Of a stretch of 64,000 bases of DNA, positions 43,091 through 53,343 are shown piece by piece. The position numbers and the translations under genes were made by a program. Numbering within the stretch: the first letter of the stretch is position 1; each line of letters opens with the position of its first letter. Origin of the DNA: Rossellomorea aquimaris (GTDB taxonomy: Bacteria > Bacillota > Bacilli > Bacillales > Bacillaceae_B); NCBI RefSeq assembly GCF_008180865.1, contig NZ_VTEX01000001.1, forward strand, positions 313,116 through 377,115, written 5' to 3'. Under the pieces are notes generated by a model. The model saw nothing but the letters and a program-made list of their open reading frames with translations, searched no databases and was not told the origin of the DNA.

Positions 43091-45244
43091 ATGACTAATA
43101 GTAGTAAATTGCAGAAAGAGCTGAATAAGGAAGAATGTCATCCCGTCGATAGGGAAATTTGCTTAGCATCACCCATGCCGATGTTCGTGATCAATAAAGA
43201 GTTGAAAATTGTCTTTGCAAATGGAGAAGCATGTGAAACACTGCAGACTACGAAAGAAAGGGTTGTAGGCACACTGTTCAGTAACTTCTTTTCTTCTGTT
43301 CCGGCCCCGATTGTAGCTCATTATAAGGAAGTTATGGAAACCGGAAAGAACCTTGAAGATGAAACCTTAATGAATGTTAATGATAAGAAAATCATCCATA
43401 TTGAATTATTGCTTAAAAAATCGACCATTTCTCCTAATGCCTATTTGTACTTCAAAGATGTAACGGCACTAAAGGAAAAAGAGCGGAAAGACCATATGAA
43501 TGTCCATTTATTATCGAATATTTTTCAAAATGCATCAGAAGGAATCGTTCTATTTGATATTGAAGGAAATATTAACGACGTGAATCAGGCGTTCAGTTCA
43601 CAAGTCGGATTGGAAAAGGATGAAATCACAAACAGGAACATAAGCTCATTTATCCCTGAAAGTGCGCATTATAAGGTTGAAAAGATAAAAGAACTGATTT
43701 CTCAAAACAAAAAAGCCCGTGGGGAAATTCCAATAAAAAAATCACACAGCATTTCAATTGTGGAATTTACGACAAGTCCGTATGTGCATCATAAGCTACA
43801 TATGGCTATTCTTAGGGATGTGACCGAGAAGAGGCAGATGGAAATACAATTAAAACGAAACGAAGAGTTGTTCAAAGGTTTATTTGAAGAAGCGATTGAT
43901 GCAATCGTGCTATGGGATCAAGATGGCAGAGTACTTAAAGCGAACTCTTCTGCCCTGAAGATCTTTGAATGCTCCCTTTCAGAGCTTCTTTCGAAGAAGA
44001 TACGTGACTTTGTATATCCTCTTGAAAGCCAAAAGTTTGATTTAGTCATGGAACAGTTAAACAGGAGCGGTGCAGTAAGGGATGAAGTGCTGTTTCTAAT
44101 GCCAAACAATCAGTTGAAGCATTTGGAATTCACTTCTAAACTTCATTCCGTTGATGGGTATAACATGACGATCTTCCGGAATGTCAGTGAGCGTTATCAA
44201 ATGGAAAAAGAACTACGGGAAAGCGAGGAGAGGTTCAGGAAGATTTTCGAAGGTTCACTGGACGGCCTGATTCTTACCAATCATAATTATGTTGTCGTAG
44301 ACGCAAATCCTGAAGTGAGTAGGATCATTGGTATCGAGAAAGATCACTTAATCGGTAAAGATGTACGTGAAATATTGAATATAGAACCCGGTGAAGAATC
44401 ATATGATGAATACTTACAACAATTGAAAGAAGATGGGCAGGCGACGTTTTTACAAACGTTGACTTCTCAAAGGGAGAAGGTCCAATACATTGAGCTTTCA
44501 TCCAAGTACAATTTACTCTCTAATTTAAATTTAACGATCATTCGTGACATTACAGAACAGATTGAAATGCAGGAGCAGTTGAGAAAGTCAGATACATTGA
44601 GTGTAGTTGGGGAGCTTGCTGCAGGGATTGCACATGAAATCAGAAATCCAATGACCGCCCTTAAAGGCTTTATTCAATTGTTGGAAAATAGTGTGGGTCA
44701 AGATCATGAGATGTATTTTAATGTGATTACTTCTGAGTTTCAGCGAATTGAATCCATCATTACAGAGTTCCTCGTATTGGCAAAGCCACAAGCGATTCAA
44801 TATCAAGAAACGAATTTAATCAGGATCATGAAAGATACCGTTGAACTACTAAGCGCTCAGGCAGTCATGCACAATGTACAGTACGAGGAGAGTTACCAAG
44901 CGGATCTCCCAACCATCATAGCAGAGCCAAATCAGTTGAAGCAGGTATTCATAAATGTCATCAAGAATGCGATTGAAGTCATGACGGACGGTGGATTCAT
45001 TTCCATCCGGATCCAAGAGACGGATGATGAAATGATTCACATTCGCATAAAAGACCAGGGTGGCGGGATTTCAAAGGATAAGATTAAAAAGCTTGGTGAA
45101 CCTTTTTACACAACGAAGGAACGGGGAACTGGACTTGGTTTGATGGTAAGCTTTAAAATAATTAAAGAGCATAAAGGAAGCGTTCAGGTTGAGAGTATCG
45201 TCGGGGAAGGGACCATCTTCCACATTTATCTCCCTAAATCGTAA
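43091..45244 (+). CDS. kinE: Sporulation-type sensor histidine kinase KinE
   Basis: A 717-residue soluble kinase with four PAS-type sensor domains (about 25-130, 140-250, 260-375, 380-500) and then the transmitter. The phosphoacceptor is His515 in ELAAGIAHEIRNPMTALKG. N-box NQLKQVFINVIKNAIEVM, G1 DQGGGIS and G2 GTGLGLMVS complete the ATP domain. There is no membrane segment. KinE feeds the Spo0F-Spo0B-Spo0A phosphorelay in B. subtilis; the assignment rests on architecture and on the ykrP-kinE-ogt-mtn order. The ogt gene follows after 14 nt in the same operon. Confidence 0.9.
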   Translation: MTNSSKLQKELNKEECHPVDREICLASPMPMFVINKELKIVFANGEACETLQTTKERVVGTLFSNFFSSVPAPIVAHYKEVMETGKNLEDETLMNVNDKKIIHIELLLKKSTISPNAYLYFKDVTALKEKERKDHMNVHLLSNIFQNASEGIVLFDIEGNINDVNQAFSSQVGLEKDEITNRNISSFIPESAHYKVEKIKELISQNKKARGEIPIKKSHSISIVEFTTSPYVHHKLHMAILRDVTEKRQMEIQLKRNEELFKGLFEEAIDAIVLWDQDGRVLKANSSALKIFECSLSELLSKKIRDFVYPLESQKFDLVMEQLNRSGAVRDEVLFLMPNNQLKHLEFTSKLHSVDGYNMTIFRNVSERYQMEKELRESEERFRKIFEGSLDGLILTNHNYVVVDANPEVSRIIGIEKDHLIGKDVREILNIEPGEESYDEYLQQLKEDGQATFLQTLTSQREKVQYIELSSKYNLLSNLNLTIIRDITEQIEMQEQLRKSDTLSVVGELAAGIAHEIRNPMTALKGFIQLLENSVGQDHEMYFNVITSEFQRIESIITEFLVLAKPQAIQYQETNLIRIMKDTVELLSAQAVMHNVQYEESYQADLPTIIAEPNQLKQVFINVIKNAIEVMTDGGFISIRIQETDDEMIHIRIKDQGGGISKDKIKKLGEPFYTTKERGTGLGLMVSFKIIKEHKGSVQVESIVGEGTIFHIYLPKS

Positions 45245-45258
45245 AGGAGTCCTGGATA

Positions 45259-45720
45259 ATGTCATATGATTCTATTGTAATGAAGAGTCCGATTGGAATG
45301 TTAGAACTTCAAGCGGATCAGAGCCATCTAATTTTGGTGCAATTTTTAGAAAATGATTCACGAGCGGATTTTCACACCGAGAATCCAATATTACTAAGAG
45401 CACAAGAACAGATCACAGAATTCTTTAAGGGGGAGAGAACAGAATTTGATCTCCCCCTGAAGATAGAGGGAACGTCTTTTCAGAAGGACGTATGGAACAC
45501 CCTGCAACAGATTCCGTTTGGTGAAACCAGGTCATATCAGGATGTTGCCGAAGCGATTCAAAGACCTAAAGCTGTCAGGGCAGTAGGGCAAGCGAATAAA
45601 GCCAACCGATTCCCCATCATCATTCCATGTCACCGTGTCATTGGAAAGAATAAAACACTTACAGGCTATGCCGGTAAGCAGGTGGATAAGAAAGAAACCT
45701 TATTGTTATTAGAAAAATAG
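45259..45720 (+). CDS. ogt: Methylated-DNA-[protein]-cysteine S-methyltransferase
   Basis: A 153-residue suicide repair protein that takes methyl groups off O6-methylguanine. The acceptor is Cys124 in IIPCHRVIG. The helix-turn-helix and Arg finger lie in YQDVAEAIQRPKAVRAVGQANKANRFP. The N-terminal domain is short, as in Ogt. AAAGGAG precedes the ATG. It is co-transcribed with kinE, an arrangement also known from B. subtilis. Confidence 0.95.
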   Translation: MSYDSIVMKSPIGMLELQADQSHLILVQFLENDSRADFHTENPILLRAQEQITEFFKGERTEFDLPLKIEGTSFQKDVWNTLQQIPFGETRSYQDVAEAIQRPKAVRAVGQANKANRFPIIIPCHRVIGKNKTLTGYAGKQVDKKETLLLLEK

Positions 45721-45727
45721 AATGAAT

Positions 45728-45763
45728 AACAGGCATTCTCCCTAGGGAGGATGCCTGTTTTTT
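45728..45763 (+). terminator. Terminator of kinE-ogt
   Basis: AACAGGCAT and ATGCCTGTT with further pairing CTCCC/GGGAGG and a T-run. Confidence 0.92.
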
Positions 45764-45785
45764 AAAATTACTGATTGATTCCTTT

Positions 45786-45829
45786 ATCTATTTAGATTAT
45801 CATCTAATTAGATAGTAATCTAATTAGAG
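45786..45829 (+). promoter_or_regulatory. Three-copy palindromic operator array before the ArsR/DUF2087 gene
   Basis: Three near-identical 12-bp palindromes start at 45786, 45802 and 45818: ATCTATTTAGAT, ATCTAATTAGAT and ATCTAATTAGAG. They repeat every 16 bp and end just before the ribosome binding site. Autoregulation by the ArsR-type protein encoded immediately downstream is the simplest reading. This is an inference. Confidence 0.72.
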
Positions 45830-45839
45830 AGGAGGAGAC

Positions 45840-46439
45840 ATGTTGCAATTAAGTAAACAGGTGGCTTTCCATAAAACGATGGGGGATCCGACGCGGATAA
45901 AAATTGTCTATTTGCTGGCATCAGAAAGCTTGCATGTAGGAGCAATTGCGGGAAAACTTGGACTCACCGCCCCGACAATATCCCACCACCTAACGAAACT
46001 CAAAGAGTGCAATCTTGTTTATTCACGAAGAGAGAAGAACACTGTTTACTACTATTTGAATAAAAAAGTCCTGAGTCATCATGGAAATGTCCTTCATCAG
46101 TTTGCTCAGGGAGAGGAAGGGGAAAGTGTGATGTCAGAGAATTTATTGAAAGAAAAACAAAAGGTGATGAATAATTTCCTGGAGAAGAATGGACGGATTA
46201 AAACGATTCCTTCTCAACAAAAGAAGAAATTATTTATTTTGGAACATATGGTGGAAGGATTAAAGGTGGGAGAAAAATATAAGGAAAAAGATTTGAATGA
46301 ATATATTCAGCAATTCCATGAAGACTTTGCGACCTTAAGAAGAGAATTTATCATTCATCAGTTCATGTACCGGGAAAATAGCATTTATGAAGTGAATCCG
46401 AGGGAAATGTGGGCGTCGACAAAGTTATTTGTGGAATAA
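45840..46439 (+). CDS. ArsR-type HTH regulator with DUF2087 domain
   Basis: A 199-residue regulator. The winged helix (about 5-80) has the ArsR-like KTMGDPTRIKIVYLLASESLHVGAIAGKLGLTAPTISHHLTKLKE; the usual metal-binding CVC is absent. A DUF2087 domain follows (about 110-195), ending IHQFMYRENSIYEVNPREMW. GGAGG precedes the ATG. No other gene follows in the transcript, so its target may be itself or a distant locus. The signal sensed is unknown. Confidence 0.87.
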   Translation: MLQLSKQVAFHKTMGDPTRIKIVYLLASESLHVGAIAGKLGLTAPTISHHLTKLKECNLVYSRREKNTVYYYLNKKVLSHHGNVLHQFAQGEEGESVMSENLLKEKQKVMNNFLEKNGRIKTIPSQQKKKLFILEHMVEGLKVGEKYKEKDLNEYIQQFHEDFATLRREFIIHQFMYRENSIYEVNPREMWASTKLFVE

Positions 46440-46445
46440 TGTGAA

Positions 46446-46483
46446 AGCCAAAAGAAGAGCAGGAGGAAGTTCTTCTTTTGGCT
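46446..46483. terminator. Bidirectional terminator, ArsR gene and mtnA
   Basis: AGCCAAAAGAAGA and TCTTCTTTTGGCT around an 11-12 nt loop, between convergent genes. Confidence 0.85.
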
Positions 46484-46484
46484 A

Positions 46485-47537
46485 TTATTTAATACCTATG
46501 GTTTGTTGAATACTTTCTTCGAAGCGAGGGTACAGGACACCTTTTTCCGTGATGATGCCGGTAATCAGTTCATGAGAAGTAACATCGAATGCAGGGTTAT
46601 AAACAGGAACGTTTCCTGGCGCAATCAACGTCCCGCCGAGCGTTGTAATCTCCTCCCGGTTTCGCTCTTCAATGGGAATATCATTTCCATTGGAGCTGGA
46701 TAAATCGAAAGTGGAAGAAGGAGCTGCGACATAAAAAGGTATATTGAAATGTTTACACAAAATGGCAAGCATGGACGTTCCGATTTTATTTGCAGTATCC
46801 CCGTTGGCAGAAATCCGGTCAGCCCCGACAATCACGGCTTCTATACCTTTTTCTTTCATGGTATGGGCAGCCATGCTATCTGTGATGAGAGTGACATTTA
46901 CTCCTGATTGCTGTAACTCCCAAGTTGTCAGGCGGGCTCCTTGCAGAACGGGCCTTGTCTCACAAGCATAAACCTGAAACGCTTTTCCTTTTTCTCTTCC
47001 TAAATGAAAAGGTGCCAATGCGGTACCGTATTTACTCGTTGCAATGGACCCGGCATTACAGATGGTCATAACGACTTGTTTATCCTTCAATACACTCAAA
47101 CCATTTTCTCCTATAAGACGGCAGACTGCCTCGTCTTCTGCATGAAGCTGGATGGCAGCATGGAGTAAGTTGGTTTTAGCTTCATTAACTGAAGAAACAT
47201 TCTCTAACACCTTTTCTAAATGGTTCAAAGCCCAAACCAGGTTGACTGCTGTAGGGCGTGAATCTGCGAGATATTTTTTGTCACGTTGAAACAGGTCGAT
47301 AAATTCCTCTAGCGTTTTTACTTCATACTGACATGCAGACTGGGCTAAGCCGTAAGCAGCCGTGATGCCAATGGCAGGTGCACCTCTCACTTTTAGTGTG
47401 ATAATCGCATCATAATAGTCTTCAATGGTCGTCAGTTTAATGTACTCCACTATGTTAGGCAGTTTTTGTTGGTTAAGGATCAATAAATAATCTTCATGCC
47501 ACTCTAGTGAAGTTGGTATGGTCAATGTTTGTGTCAT
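46485..47537 (-). CDS. mtnA: S-methyl-5-thioribose-1-phosphate isomerase
   Basis: A 350-residue enzyme that isomerises methylthioribose-1-phosphate to methylthioribulose-1-phosphate in methionine salvage. Family motifs include [13 protein letters not shown] (about 51-63), the catalytic Cys in [19 protein letters not shown] and the Asp in [27 protein letters not shown] precedes the ATG. It lies 16 nt after mtnK, so mtnK-mtnA form one transcript behind an S-box. Confidence 0.95.
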   Translation of the reverse strand: MTQTLTIPTSLEWHEDYLLILNQQKLPNIVEYIKLTTIEDYYDAIITLKVRGAPAIGITAAYGLAQSACQYEVKTLEEFIDLFQRDKKYLADSRPTAVNLVWALNHLEKVLENVSSVNEAKTNLLHAAIQLHAEDEAVCRLIGENGLSVLKDKQVVMTICNAGSIATSKYGTALAPFHLGREKGKAFQVYACETRPVLQGARLTTWELQQSGVNVTLITDSMAAHTMKEKGIEAVIVGADRISANGDTANKIGTSMLAILCKHFNIPFYVAAPSSTFDLSSSNGNDIPIEERNREEITTLGGTLIAPGNVPVYNPAFDVTSHELITGIITEKGVLYPRFEESIQQTIGIK

Positions 47538-47553
47538 GATAAACTCCTTTTGG

Positions 47554-48738
47554 TTATTCAGAATGGGATTTTAATATGGACAGAAGCTTTTCAATTGAAA
47601 AGATCTGTTTTCGTTTTATTATCAGTTCCTTACCGAGTGTCAAGCAGGTCCGCTTTGCCTGTAATCTTCGTGCTTTATCCGGTATGCCATCCAGATCTTC
47701 TACATGAGCGAGGCCGATCGTTCTTCTGATGCATTCGCATCCTGCAAAACCGATGCTGTCTTGAAAGCTCTTCTCCAATACAAATTCAAGGTAGCCATTC
47801 ACTTTCGTGTAGGCGTCTCCGCTTTCCTTCCAATGCTTGGAGAACGCAGTGGAGAAGACGTTCCAGGTATTCTCAATGTGATAGAGAATCGTTTCCTTCT
47901 TTTCAGGTTTTGAAATGGCCAGGAAAATAAGGTTGGCAATGAACTGTCCAATATCAAAGCCAATCGGTCCATAAAAGGCAAACTCGGGATCAATTACTTT
48001 CGTTTGATTCTTATCTACAAAGATGCTTCCCGTATGAAGATCTCCATGAAGAAGTGCTTCTCCTTCAGTAAGAAAGCTCTTTTTCAATTTGGCCACTTCA
48101 AGCTTCAAGGTGAAATCATCCCATAGATGTTGGACATCCTGGGAAAGCTCTTCTTCAAAATCGTTGGTTTCACTGTTGAAAAAAGGGTCCGTGAATACTA
48201 GGTCCTCAGTGATTTTACACAACTCAGGATTTGAAAATTCTTTCACGTACTCCTTTTTCTTAAAAGGATGAAGGGCATAATCAGAGGTGAAATATAAGGT
48301 ATTAGCTAAAAATGTTCCAATGTCATGGGAGAGCCTGGGATACACTTCTCCTTTGATAAGGCCTGCCCGGGCAATGGTCAGTGCACTCAAGTCTTCCATG
48401 ACTGTAATCGCAAGTGTCGGATCAGAGTAGTACACTTCAGGAACGAGGTCCCCTACAAATGATTGCTGAAGCTTAAGGGCACTCGCTTCTATTCTTGCCC
48501 GTTCGATTGTCAACGGCCAGCTTTCGCCTACAACCTTCGCATATGGAAGGGCTTGTTTGATGATGATTCCTTTTCCTGTTTCCTGTTCTAATACTCGAAA
48601 GACCAGATTTAAATTCCCGTCTCCAATTTCTTCACACGTTAAGAGAGTGCCGTCCTCAAAAATTCGTAAGCCAATCGCCAGTGCAATTGCCGCCTGTTCA
48701 GTTAGTGGTTGATATGCATTGAGTTTCGTAATTGCCAT
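47554..48738 (-). CDS. mtnK: Methylthioribose kinase
   Basis: A 394-residue APH-fold kinase that phosphorylates 5-methylthioribose at C1 with ATP. The catalytic loop is [13 protein letters not shown] (about 229-241) and the metal Asp is in [20 protein letters not shown]. The N-terminal lobe has [16 protein letters not shown]. Two ATGs follow GGAGGAACG; the second, at 48738, has better spacing. It is the first gene of mtnKA, under SAM-riboswitch control. Confidence 0.95.
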   Translation of the reverse strand: MAITKLNAYQPLTEQAAIALAIGLRIFEDGTLLTCEEIGDGNLNLVFRVLEQETGKGIIIKQALPYAKVVGESWPLTIERARIEASALKLQQSFVGDLVPEVYYSDPTLAITVMEDLSALTIARAGLIKGEVYPRLSHDIGTFLANTLYFTSDYALHPFKKKEYVKEFSNPELCKITEDLVFTDPFFNSETNDFEEELSQDVQHLWDDFTLKLEVAKLKKSFLTEGEALLHGDLHTGSIFVDKNQTKVIDPEFAFYGPIGFDIGQFIANLIFLAISKPEKKETILYHIENTWNVFSTAFSKHWKESGDAYTKVNGYLEFVLEKSFQDSIGFAGCECIRRTIGLAHVEDLDGIPDKARRLQAKRTCLTLGKELIIKRKQIFSIEKLLSILKSHSE

Positions 48739-48802
48739 CATCGTTCCTCCTTATAGTACAGACTTATGAAAGACTGTGTTGTGGAGGCTTTTCCGTGGCA
48801 TA

Positions 48803-48834
48803 AGAAAAGCCTCTTTCATGTTCGAAAGAGGCTT
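48803..48834 (-). terminator. S-box terminator before mtnK
   Basis: On the minus strand, AAGCCTCTTTC and GAAAGAGGCTT followed by TTTTC. It forms the off-state hairpin of the SAM riboswitch. Confidence 0.88.
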
Positions 48835-48854
48835 GAAGAAGGTATCTTCGTCGC

Positions 48855-49011
48855 CTCTTATCTCTCAGAAAGACTATCTTTCTGTTGGAATTAGCACCGT
48901 GCCTTACTGGATCATTCAATCCGGCGCATGCTGCGCCCCGTTATACAACGGTATTATGGTCGGTTGCTGGGCTTCATAGGGCCAAATCCCTCAGCCAGCT
49001 CTTGATAAGAG
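48855..49011 (-). promoter_or_regulatory. SAM riboswitch (S-box) controlling mtnK-mtnA
   Basis: Reading the minus strand: the P1 arm CTCTTATC, AAGAGCTGGCTGAGGGA, then CCCTATGAAGCCCAGCAACC and GGCACGGTGCTAATTCC, closed by GATAAGAG. All S-box landmarks are present. SAM binding favours the terminator, so the operon is expressed when SAM is low. Confidence 0.95.
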
Positions 49012-49112
49012 TTGCGTTAACTATTTAATTAAACTTTCAGAATGTTTCATTTGATTTGAATAGTACCATCGAAGTATTTTCCATGTCAACGTTTTTTTGA
49101 AAAATAACCTTT

Positions 49113-49895
49113 TTAATAAAAATCCGGTCTTCGATCCTGGAATATCGGAATTTTATTTCGGACCTTTTCTACTTCCTGTAAATTGATTTCAGCTGTAACC
49201 AATTCTTCCGCTTGCGATCCTTTTGAAAGAACTTCTCCCCATGGATCAATGATGAGGGAACAACCGCCGAATTCATTGTTCGGGTCACTTCCCACCCGGT
49301 TGCAGGCAATCACGAAGCATTGGTTTTCAATCGCTCTTGCCTTTAAGAGGGTCTGCCAATGATCAATTCGTGCTGCCGGCCACTCTGCTACGACAAAAAC
49401 AACCTTGGCACCTAAAAGAACTTGTTTTCTGAACCATTCCGGGAAACGGATGTCGTAACAAATCAATCCGGCCATTTCTGTGTCTTGAAGGGTGAAGATG
49501 CCATCTTCATGCCCAGGAAGTAAATAATGATGTTCATCCATTAATTTAAACAAGTGAAGCTTCGAATACTTTTTCACCAACTCGCCTTTTGAATTCGTAA
49601 CTAGGAGTGTATTGGACACCCCCTCCTGGGATTTCTGCGCAACAGAACCACCTACAATGTGAATGGAATATTTCTTCGATAGTGCAGAAAGGAAGGAGGT
49701 AGAGTCTTTTGCTCCTTCATCAGCGATTTCATCCATTCTCGTAAGGTCATATCCAGTCGTCCACAGCTCAGGAAGCACAACGGTATTACAGCCGTCGTCA
49801 CTTGCTTTTTTAACCCATTCTTCTACTTTTTGCTTGTTTTTTTCGGGATTCCCGAACACAATATCAATTTGTGCAAGACCTATCTTTTGAATCAT
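49113..49895 (-). CDS. mtnU: Carbon-nitrogen hydrolase, omega-amidase of methionine salvage
   Basis: A 260-residue nitrilase-superfamily amidase. The catalytic Glu-Lys-Cys triad is visible in VLPELWTTG, KYSKLHLF and LICYDIRFPEWF. MtnU (YkrU) is proposed to hydrolyse 2-oxoglutaramate, made when MtnE uses glutamine as amino donor, pulling the transamination forward. The ATG at 49895 lies 6 nt after GAGGTG; a longer GTG start overlaps that site. It is divergent from mtnE, as expected for the pairing. Confidence 0.92.
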   Translation of the reverse strand: MIQKIGLAQIDIVFGNPEKNKQKVEEWVKKASDDGCNTVVLPELWTTGYDLTRMDEIADEGAKDSTSFLSALSKKYSIHIVGGSVAQKSQEGVSNTLLVTNSKGELVKKYSKLHLFKLMDEHHYLLPGHEDGIFTLQDTEMAGLICYDIRFPEWFRKQVLLGAKVVFVVAEWPAARIDHWQTLLKARAIENQCFVIACNRVGSDPNNEFGGCSLIIDPWGEVLSKGSQAEELVTAEINLQEVEKVRNKIPIFQDRRPDFY

Positions 49896-50017
49896 TTCTT
49901 TCACCTCATTAATGACTTTTTGGAATTTATTCCTTTACATTCTTTATTTTCCGTTATATCATTTGTGACTAGAATTTGAAAGTAATTAATTTTCAAAAAA
50001 ATGTAGTAGGTGAGCAA

Positions 50018-51202
50018 ATGAAAACCTTTAGTAAAGCAAAGCGATTAGATTTATTACCTGAACAATTTTTCGCATCCCTCGCCAAAACAGTGAATGCTGT
50101 GGTCAAAGAGGGACATGATGTCATTAATTTGGGCCAGGGAAATCCGGATCAACCGACTCCTCAACATATTGTGGAAAAACTGACAGAAGCCGCAGCTTCG
50201 CCGTCCAATCATAAGTATCCTCCATTTCGTGGCTTATCGTCCTTTAAAGAGGCGATCTCTGCTTTCTACCTTCGTGAATATGGTGTGGAATTAGATCCGG
50301 AAACAGAGATCGCTGTGCTGTTCGGAGGAAAGGCGGGGTTAGTTGAAATCCCTCAATGTTTATTGAATCCTGGTGATGGGGTATTGGTGCCCGATCCCGG
50401 TTATCCCGATTATTTATCAGGGGTAGCATTGGCAGGTGCACGTATGATTAAAATGCCTCTACGTGAGGAGAATGGCTTTCTGCCTGATTATAGTGAACAC
50501 TCCCGTAATGAGCTGGAAAATGCAAAGTTGATGTTTCTGAACTACCCGAATAATCCTACTGGAGCGACTGCCACAAAATCATTCTTTGAAGAAACAGTCA
50601 CTCTTGCCAATCAGCATGATATTTGTGTTGTACATGATTTTGCCTATGGAGCGATAGGGTTTGATGGAAATAAGCCAATAAGTTTCTTGGAAACAGATGG
50701 AGCAAAGGATGTGGGGATTGAGATATATACATTATCGAAAACGTATAATATGGCTGGCTGGAGAGTGGGGTTTGCTGTAGGGAATAAGAGTGTCATAGAA
50801 GCGATCAACCTCCTTCAAGACCACTTATACGTGAGTCTGTTCGGTGCTATTCAAGAAGCGGCTGCCACAGCCCTTTTAAGTTCCCAGGAATGTGTGCATG
50901 CACTGGTAGCAACATACGAAGAAAGAAGAAAACTATTAATCTCCGGACTTCAGGAAATAGGGTGGGACGTAAAAGCTCCACAAGGTTCCTTCTTCGCCTG
51001 GCTGAAAGTACCTGAGGGGTTCACCTCTGTAGAGTTCTCTACTTATTTACTTGAAGAAATCAAAGTCGCTGTAGCCCCGGGGGTAGGTTTTGGTGAATTC
51101 GGTGAAGGGTATGTGCGCGTAGGACTATTAACCACAAATGAGCGGATAAAAGAAGCGATTTCACGTATAGAAAATTTAGAATTATTCCACAAAAGGGATT
51201 GA
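50018..51202 (+). CDS. mtnE: Methionine-regenerating aminotransferase MtnE
   Basis: A 394-residue class I PLP aminotransferase that converts 4-methylthio-2-oxobutanoate to methionine, the last step of the salvage cycle. The PLP Lys is in TLSKTYNMAGWRVGF (about 230-245). NLGQGNPDQPTP, FLNYPNNPTGATA and the phosphate-binding Arg are in place. The ATG at 50018 follows GTAGGTGAG; the frame extends upstream without homology. It is transcribed before the second S-box and so lacks an obvious riboswitch of its own. Confidence 0.93.
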   Translation: MKTFSKAKRLDLLPEQFFASLAKTVNAVVKEGHDVINLGQGNPDQPTPQHIVEKLTEAAASPSNHKYPPFRGLSSFKEAISAFYLREYGVELDPETEIAVLFGGKAGLVEIPQCLLNPGDGVLVPDPGYPDYLSGVALAGARMIKMPLREENGFLPDYSEHSRNELENAKLMFLNYPNNPTGATATKSFFEETVTLANQHDICVVHDFAYGAIGFDGNKPISFLETDGAKDVGIEIYTLSKTYNMAGWRVGFAVGNKSVIEAINLLQDHLYVSLFGAIQEAAATALLSSQECVHALVATYEERRKLLISGLQEIGWDVKAPQGSFFAWLKVPEGFTSVEFSTYLLEEIKVAVAPGVGFGEFGEGYVRVGLLTTNERIKEAISRIENLELFHKRD

Positions 51203-51251
51203 CAGAAGGTGAAATTGGTGCAATAATCCAACTGAAATAATGAATAATGAA

Positions 51252-51356
51252 ATTCTTATCAAGAGCAGGCGGAGGGACCAGCCCTATGAAGCCCGGCAAC
51301 CGACTTATTCAAGCACGGTGCTAATTCTTGCAGCTATTAAGCTGACAGATAAGAAA
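51252..51356 (+). promoter_or_regulatory. SAM riboswitch (S-box) controlling mtnWXBD
   Basis: ATTCTTATC (P1), AAGAGCAGGCGGAGGGA, CCCTATGAAGCCCGGCAACC, GCACGGTGCTAATTC and the closing GATAAGAA are all present. A terminator follows at 51371-51402. Confidence 0.95.
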
Positions 51357-51370
51357 GAGCGAAATTATCA

Positions 51371-51402
51371 AACCTCTTCTTATTTGGAAGAGGTTCTTTG
51401 TT
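51371..51402 (+). terminator. S-box terminator before mtnW
   Basis: AACCTCTTC and GAAGAGGTT with a 7-nt loop and a T-rich tail. Confidence 0.88.
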
Positions 51403-51466
51403 TGCCCAGGCCTATGAAATCAACTTGCGGCTAAGAATAGCATTTTCAAAAGGAGGAAGGACAACA

Positions 51467-52681
51467 ATGAGTGAAGTGATAGCCACATATGAAATAAAAG
51501 GAAAGAGTGGTTCGTTCGATAAAAAGGCAGAGGGGATCGCCCTGGGATTGACGGTCGGTTCATGGACGGACTTACCGCTCCTGGAACAGGATCAATTGCG
51601 CAAGTACAAGGGGAGGGTCGTTTCCGTGAAGGAGTGGGAAGAGGAAGATGGCCCCAGAGGCAAGGTTCAAATTGGCTATCCCGGTCATAATTATTCAAAT
51701 GATATCCCAGCTATCCTTACTACGGTATTCGGCAAGCTTTCCCTGGATGGTGAAGTGAAATTAGTAGATGTAGAGTTTTCCAGTGACTTAAAAAAAGCCT
51801 ATCCTGGACCACGGTTTGGAATAGAAGGAATCAGGAAGCTAACGGGTGTACAAGACAGACCCTTGTTAATGAGCATCTTTAAAGGTGTAATCGGAAGGGA
51901 CCTTCCCTACCTTGAAACCCAATTAAGGGCACAGGCTCTTGGGGGAGTTGACGTAGTAAAAGACGATGAAATTCTCTTTGATAATTCACTGACTCCTTTC
52001 ACTGAGAGGATCAATATCGGGAAAAGAGTGTTACACGAGCTGTTTGAAGAGACAGGTAAGAAAACGATGTATGCTGTAAACCTGACTGGAAGGACTTCAG
52101 AATTACGTGATAAAGCAAGAAAAGCACGTGATCTAGGAGCCCATGCCCTTTTATTCAATGTATTTTCTTACGGGCTGGATGTTCTACAGGAATTAAGGGA
52201 GGACCCTGAGATCAGGCTGCCGATTATGGCCCATCCTGCATTCGCAGGTGCTGTTGCTTCATCTCCTGCATATGGTGTGAGCTATTCTTTATGGTTAGGG
52301 AAATTCCTGCGAATGGCCGGAGCTGATTTTTCTTTATTTCCATCTCCATACGGAAGTGTCGCACTAGAGAAAAGCAAAGCTCTATCCGTAAGCCATGAGT
52401 TAACGAAGGATGACGACCATCTAAGAAGAGTATTGCCCGTGCCGTCAGCAGGCATTCATCCTGCGCTTGTCCCGCTTTTGATGAAGGATTTTGGTGTAGA
52501 TTGTGTCATTAATGCAGGTGGTGGCATCCACGGTCACCCAGATGGGGCAATTGGAGGGGGAAAGGCATTCGTCCAAGCAATTGATGCAGTTTTAAGAGAT
52601 GAGTCCCTGACTGATGCTTCAGATTCCCATGATGAGCTTCGTAAAGCACTATCCCTATGGGGAGAGGAGGTAAAGGTATAA
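51467..52681 (+). CDS. mtnW: 2,3-diketo-5-methylthiopentyl-1-phosphate enolase (RuBisCO-like protein)
   Basis: A 404-residue RuBisCO-like protein that enolises the diketone phosphate in methionine salvage; it does not fix CO2. The loops [45 protein letters not shown] (the position of the metal carbamate site) and the C-terminal [20 protein letters not shown] are typical. The ATG at 51467 follows AGGAGGAAGG. Its TAA overlaps the mtnX start by one base, so the two are coupled. Confidence 0.94.
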   Translation: MSEVIATYEIKGKSGSFDKKAEGIALGLTVGSWTDLPLLEQDQLRKYKGRVVSVKEWEEEDGPRGKVQIGYPGHNYSNDIPAILTTVFGKLSLDGEVKLVDVEFSSDLKKAYPGPRFGIEGIRKLTGVQDRPLLMSIFKGVIGRDLPYLETQLRAQALGGVDVVKDDEILFDNSLTPFTERINIGKRVLHELFEETGKKTMYAVNLTGRTSELRDKARKARDLGAHALLFNVFSYGLDVLQELREDPEIRLPIMAHPAFAGAVASSPAYGVSYSLWLGKFLRMAGADFSLFPSPYGSVALEKSKALSVSHELTKDDDHLRRVLPVPSAGIHPALVPLLMKDFGVDCVINAGGGIHGHPDGAIGGGKAFVQAIDAVLRDESLTDASDSHDELRKALSLWGEEVKV

Positions 52682-53343
52682 TGACGCGTCCGATCATTTT
52701 CTGTGATTTTGATGGAACAATTACAGAAACGGATAATATCATTTCGTTGATGAAAACCTTTGCTCCTCCAGAATGGGAACCTGTCAAAGACGACATCTTA
52801 AATAAGTCGTTGTCCATTAAAGAAGGAGTCAGCAAGCTGTTTTCACTCATTCCTTCATCACAGAAAGAGGAAATGATTCAGTATCTATTAGACACAGCAG
52901 TCATACGTAAAGGGTTTAAGGAATTTGTAGATTATACAAAGGAACAGGAGATTCCTTTGTATATCGTTAGCGGTGGAATTGACTTTTTTGTTCATCCTTT
53001 ACTAAAAGAATTTGGGCCTTTTAATGGGGTTTATTGTAATGAAGCAAGCTTTAACGACTCAACCATAGTGATTCATTGGCCACATCCATGTGATGATCAC
53101 TGTGAAAGTAAAGGTTGTGGATGCTGCAAGCCTTCCATCTTGAGGATGTTGTCTTTAACAGAAGATACGGAGGTCATTGTGATAGGGGATTCTGTCACAG
53201 ATATCGAAATGGCAAAGCTTGGAGATACTGTGATCGCCAGAGATTATTTGGCACATACATGCGAAGAAAAAGGAATCCCCTATCATCCGTTTGAATCCTT
53301 TCACGATTGCATGGAAGTCATTAAAAAAGGAGTGAAAATATGA
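52681..53343 (+). CDS. mtnX: 2-hydroxy-3-keto-5-methylthiopentenyl-1-phosphate phosphatase
   Basis: A 220-residue HAD-superfamily phosphatase of methionine salvage. The nucleophile motif is [13 protein letters not shown] (about 7-19), motif II lies in [10 protein letters not shown] and motif III/IV in [19 protein letters not shown] Cys/His cluster ([13 protein letters not shown], near 140) matches MtnX relatives. The ATG at 52681 follows GAGGAGG inside the end of mtnW. It overlaps mtnB by ATGA. Confidence 0.94.
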   Translation: MTRPIIFCDFDGTITETDNIISLMKTFAPPEWEPVKDDILNKSLSIKEGVSKLFSLIPSSQKEEMIQYLLDTAVIRKGFKEFVDYTKEQEIPLYIVSGGIDFFVHPLLKEFGPFNGVYCNEASFNDSTIVIHWPHPCDDHCESKGCGCCKPSILRMLSLTEDTEVIVIGDSVTDIEMAKLGDTVIARDYLAHTCEEKGIPYHPFESFHDCMEVIKKGVKI

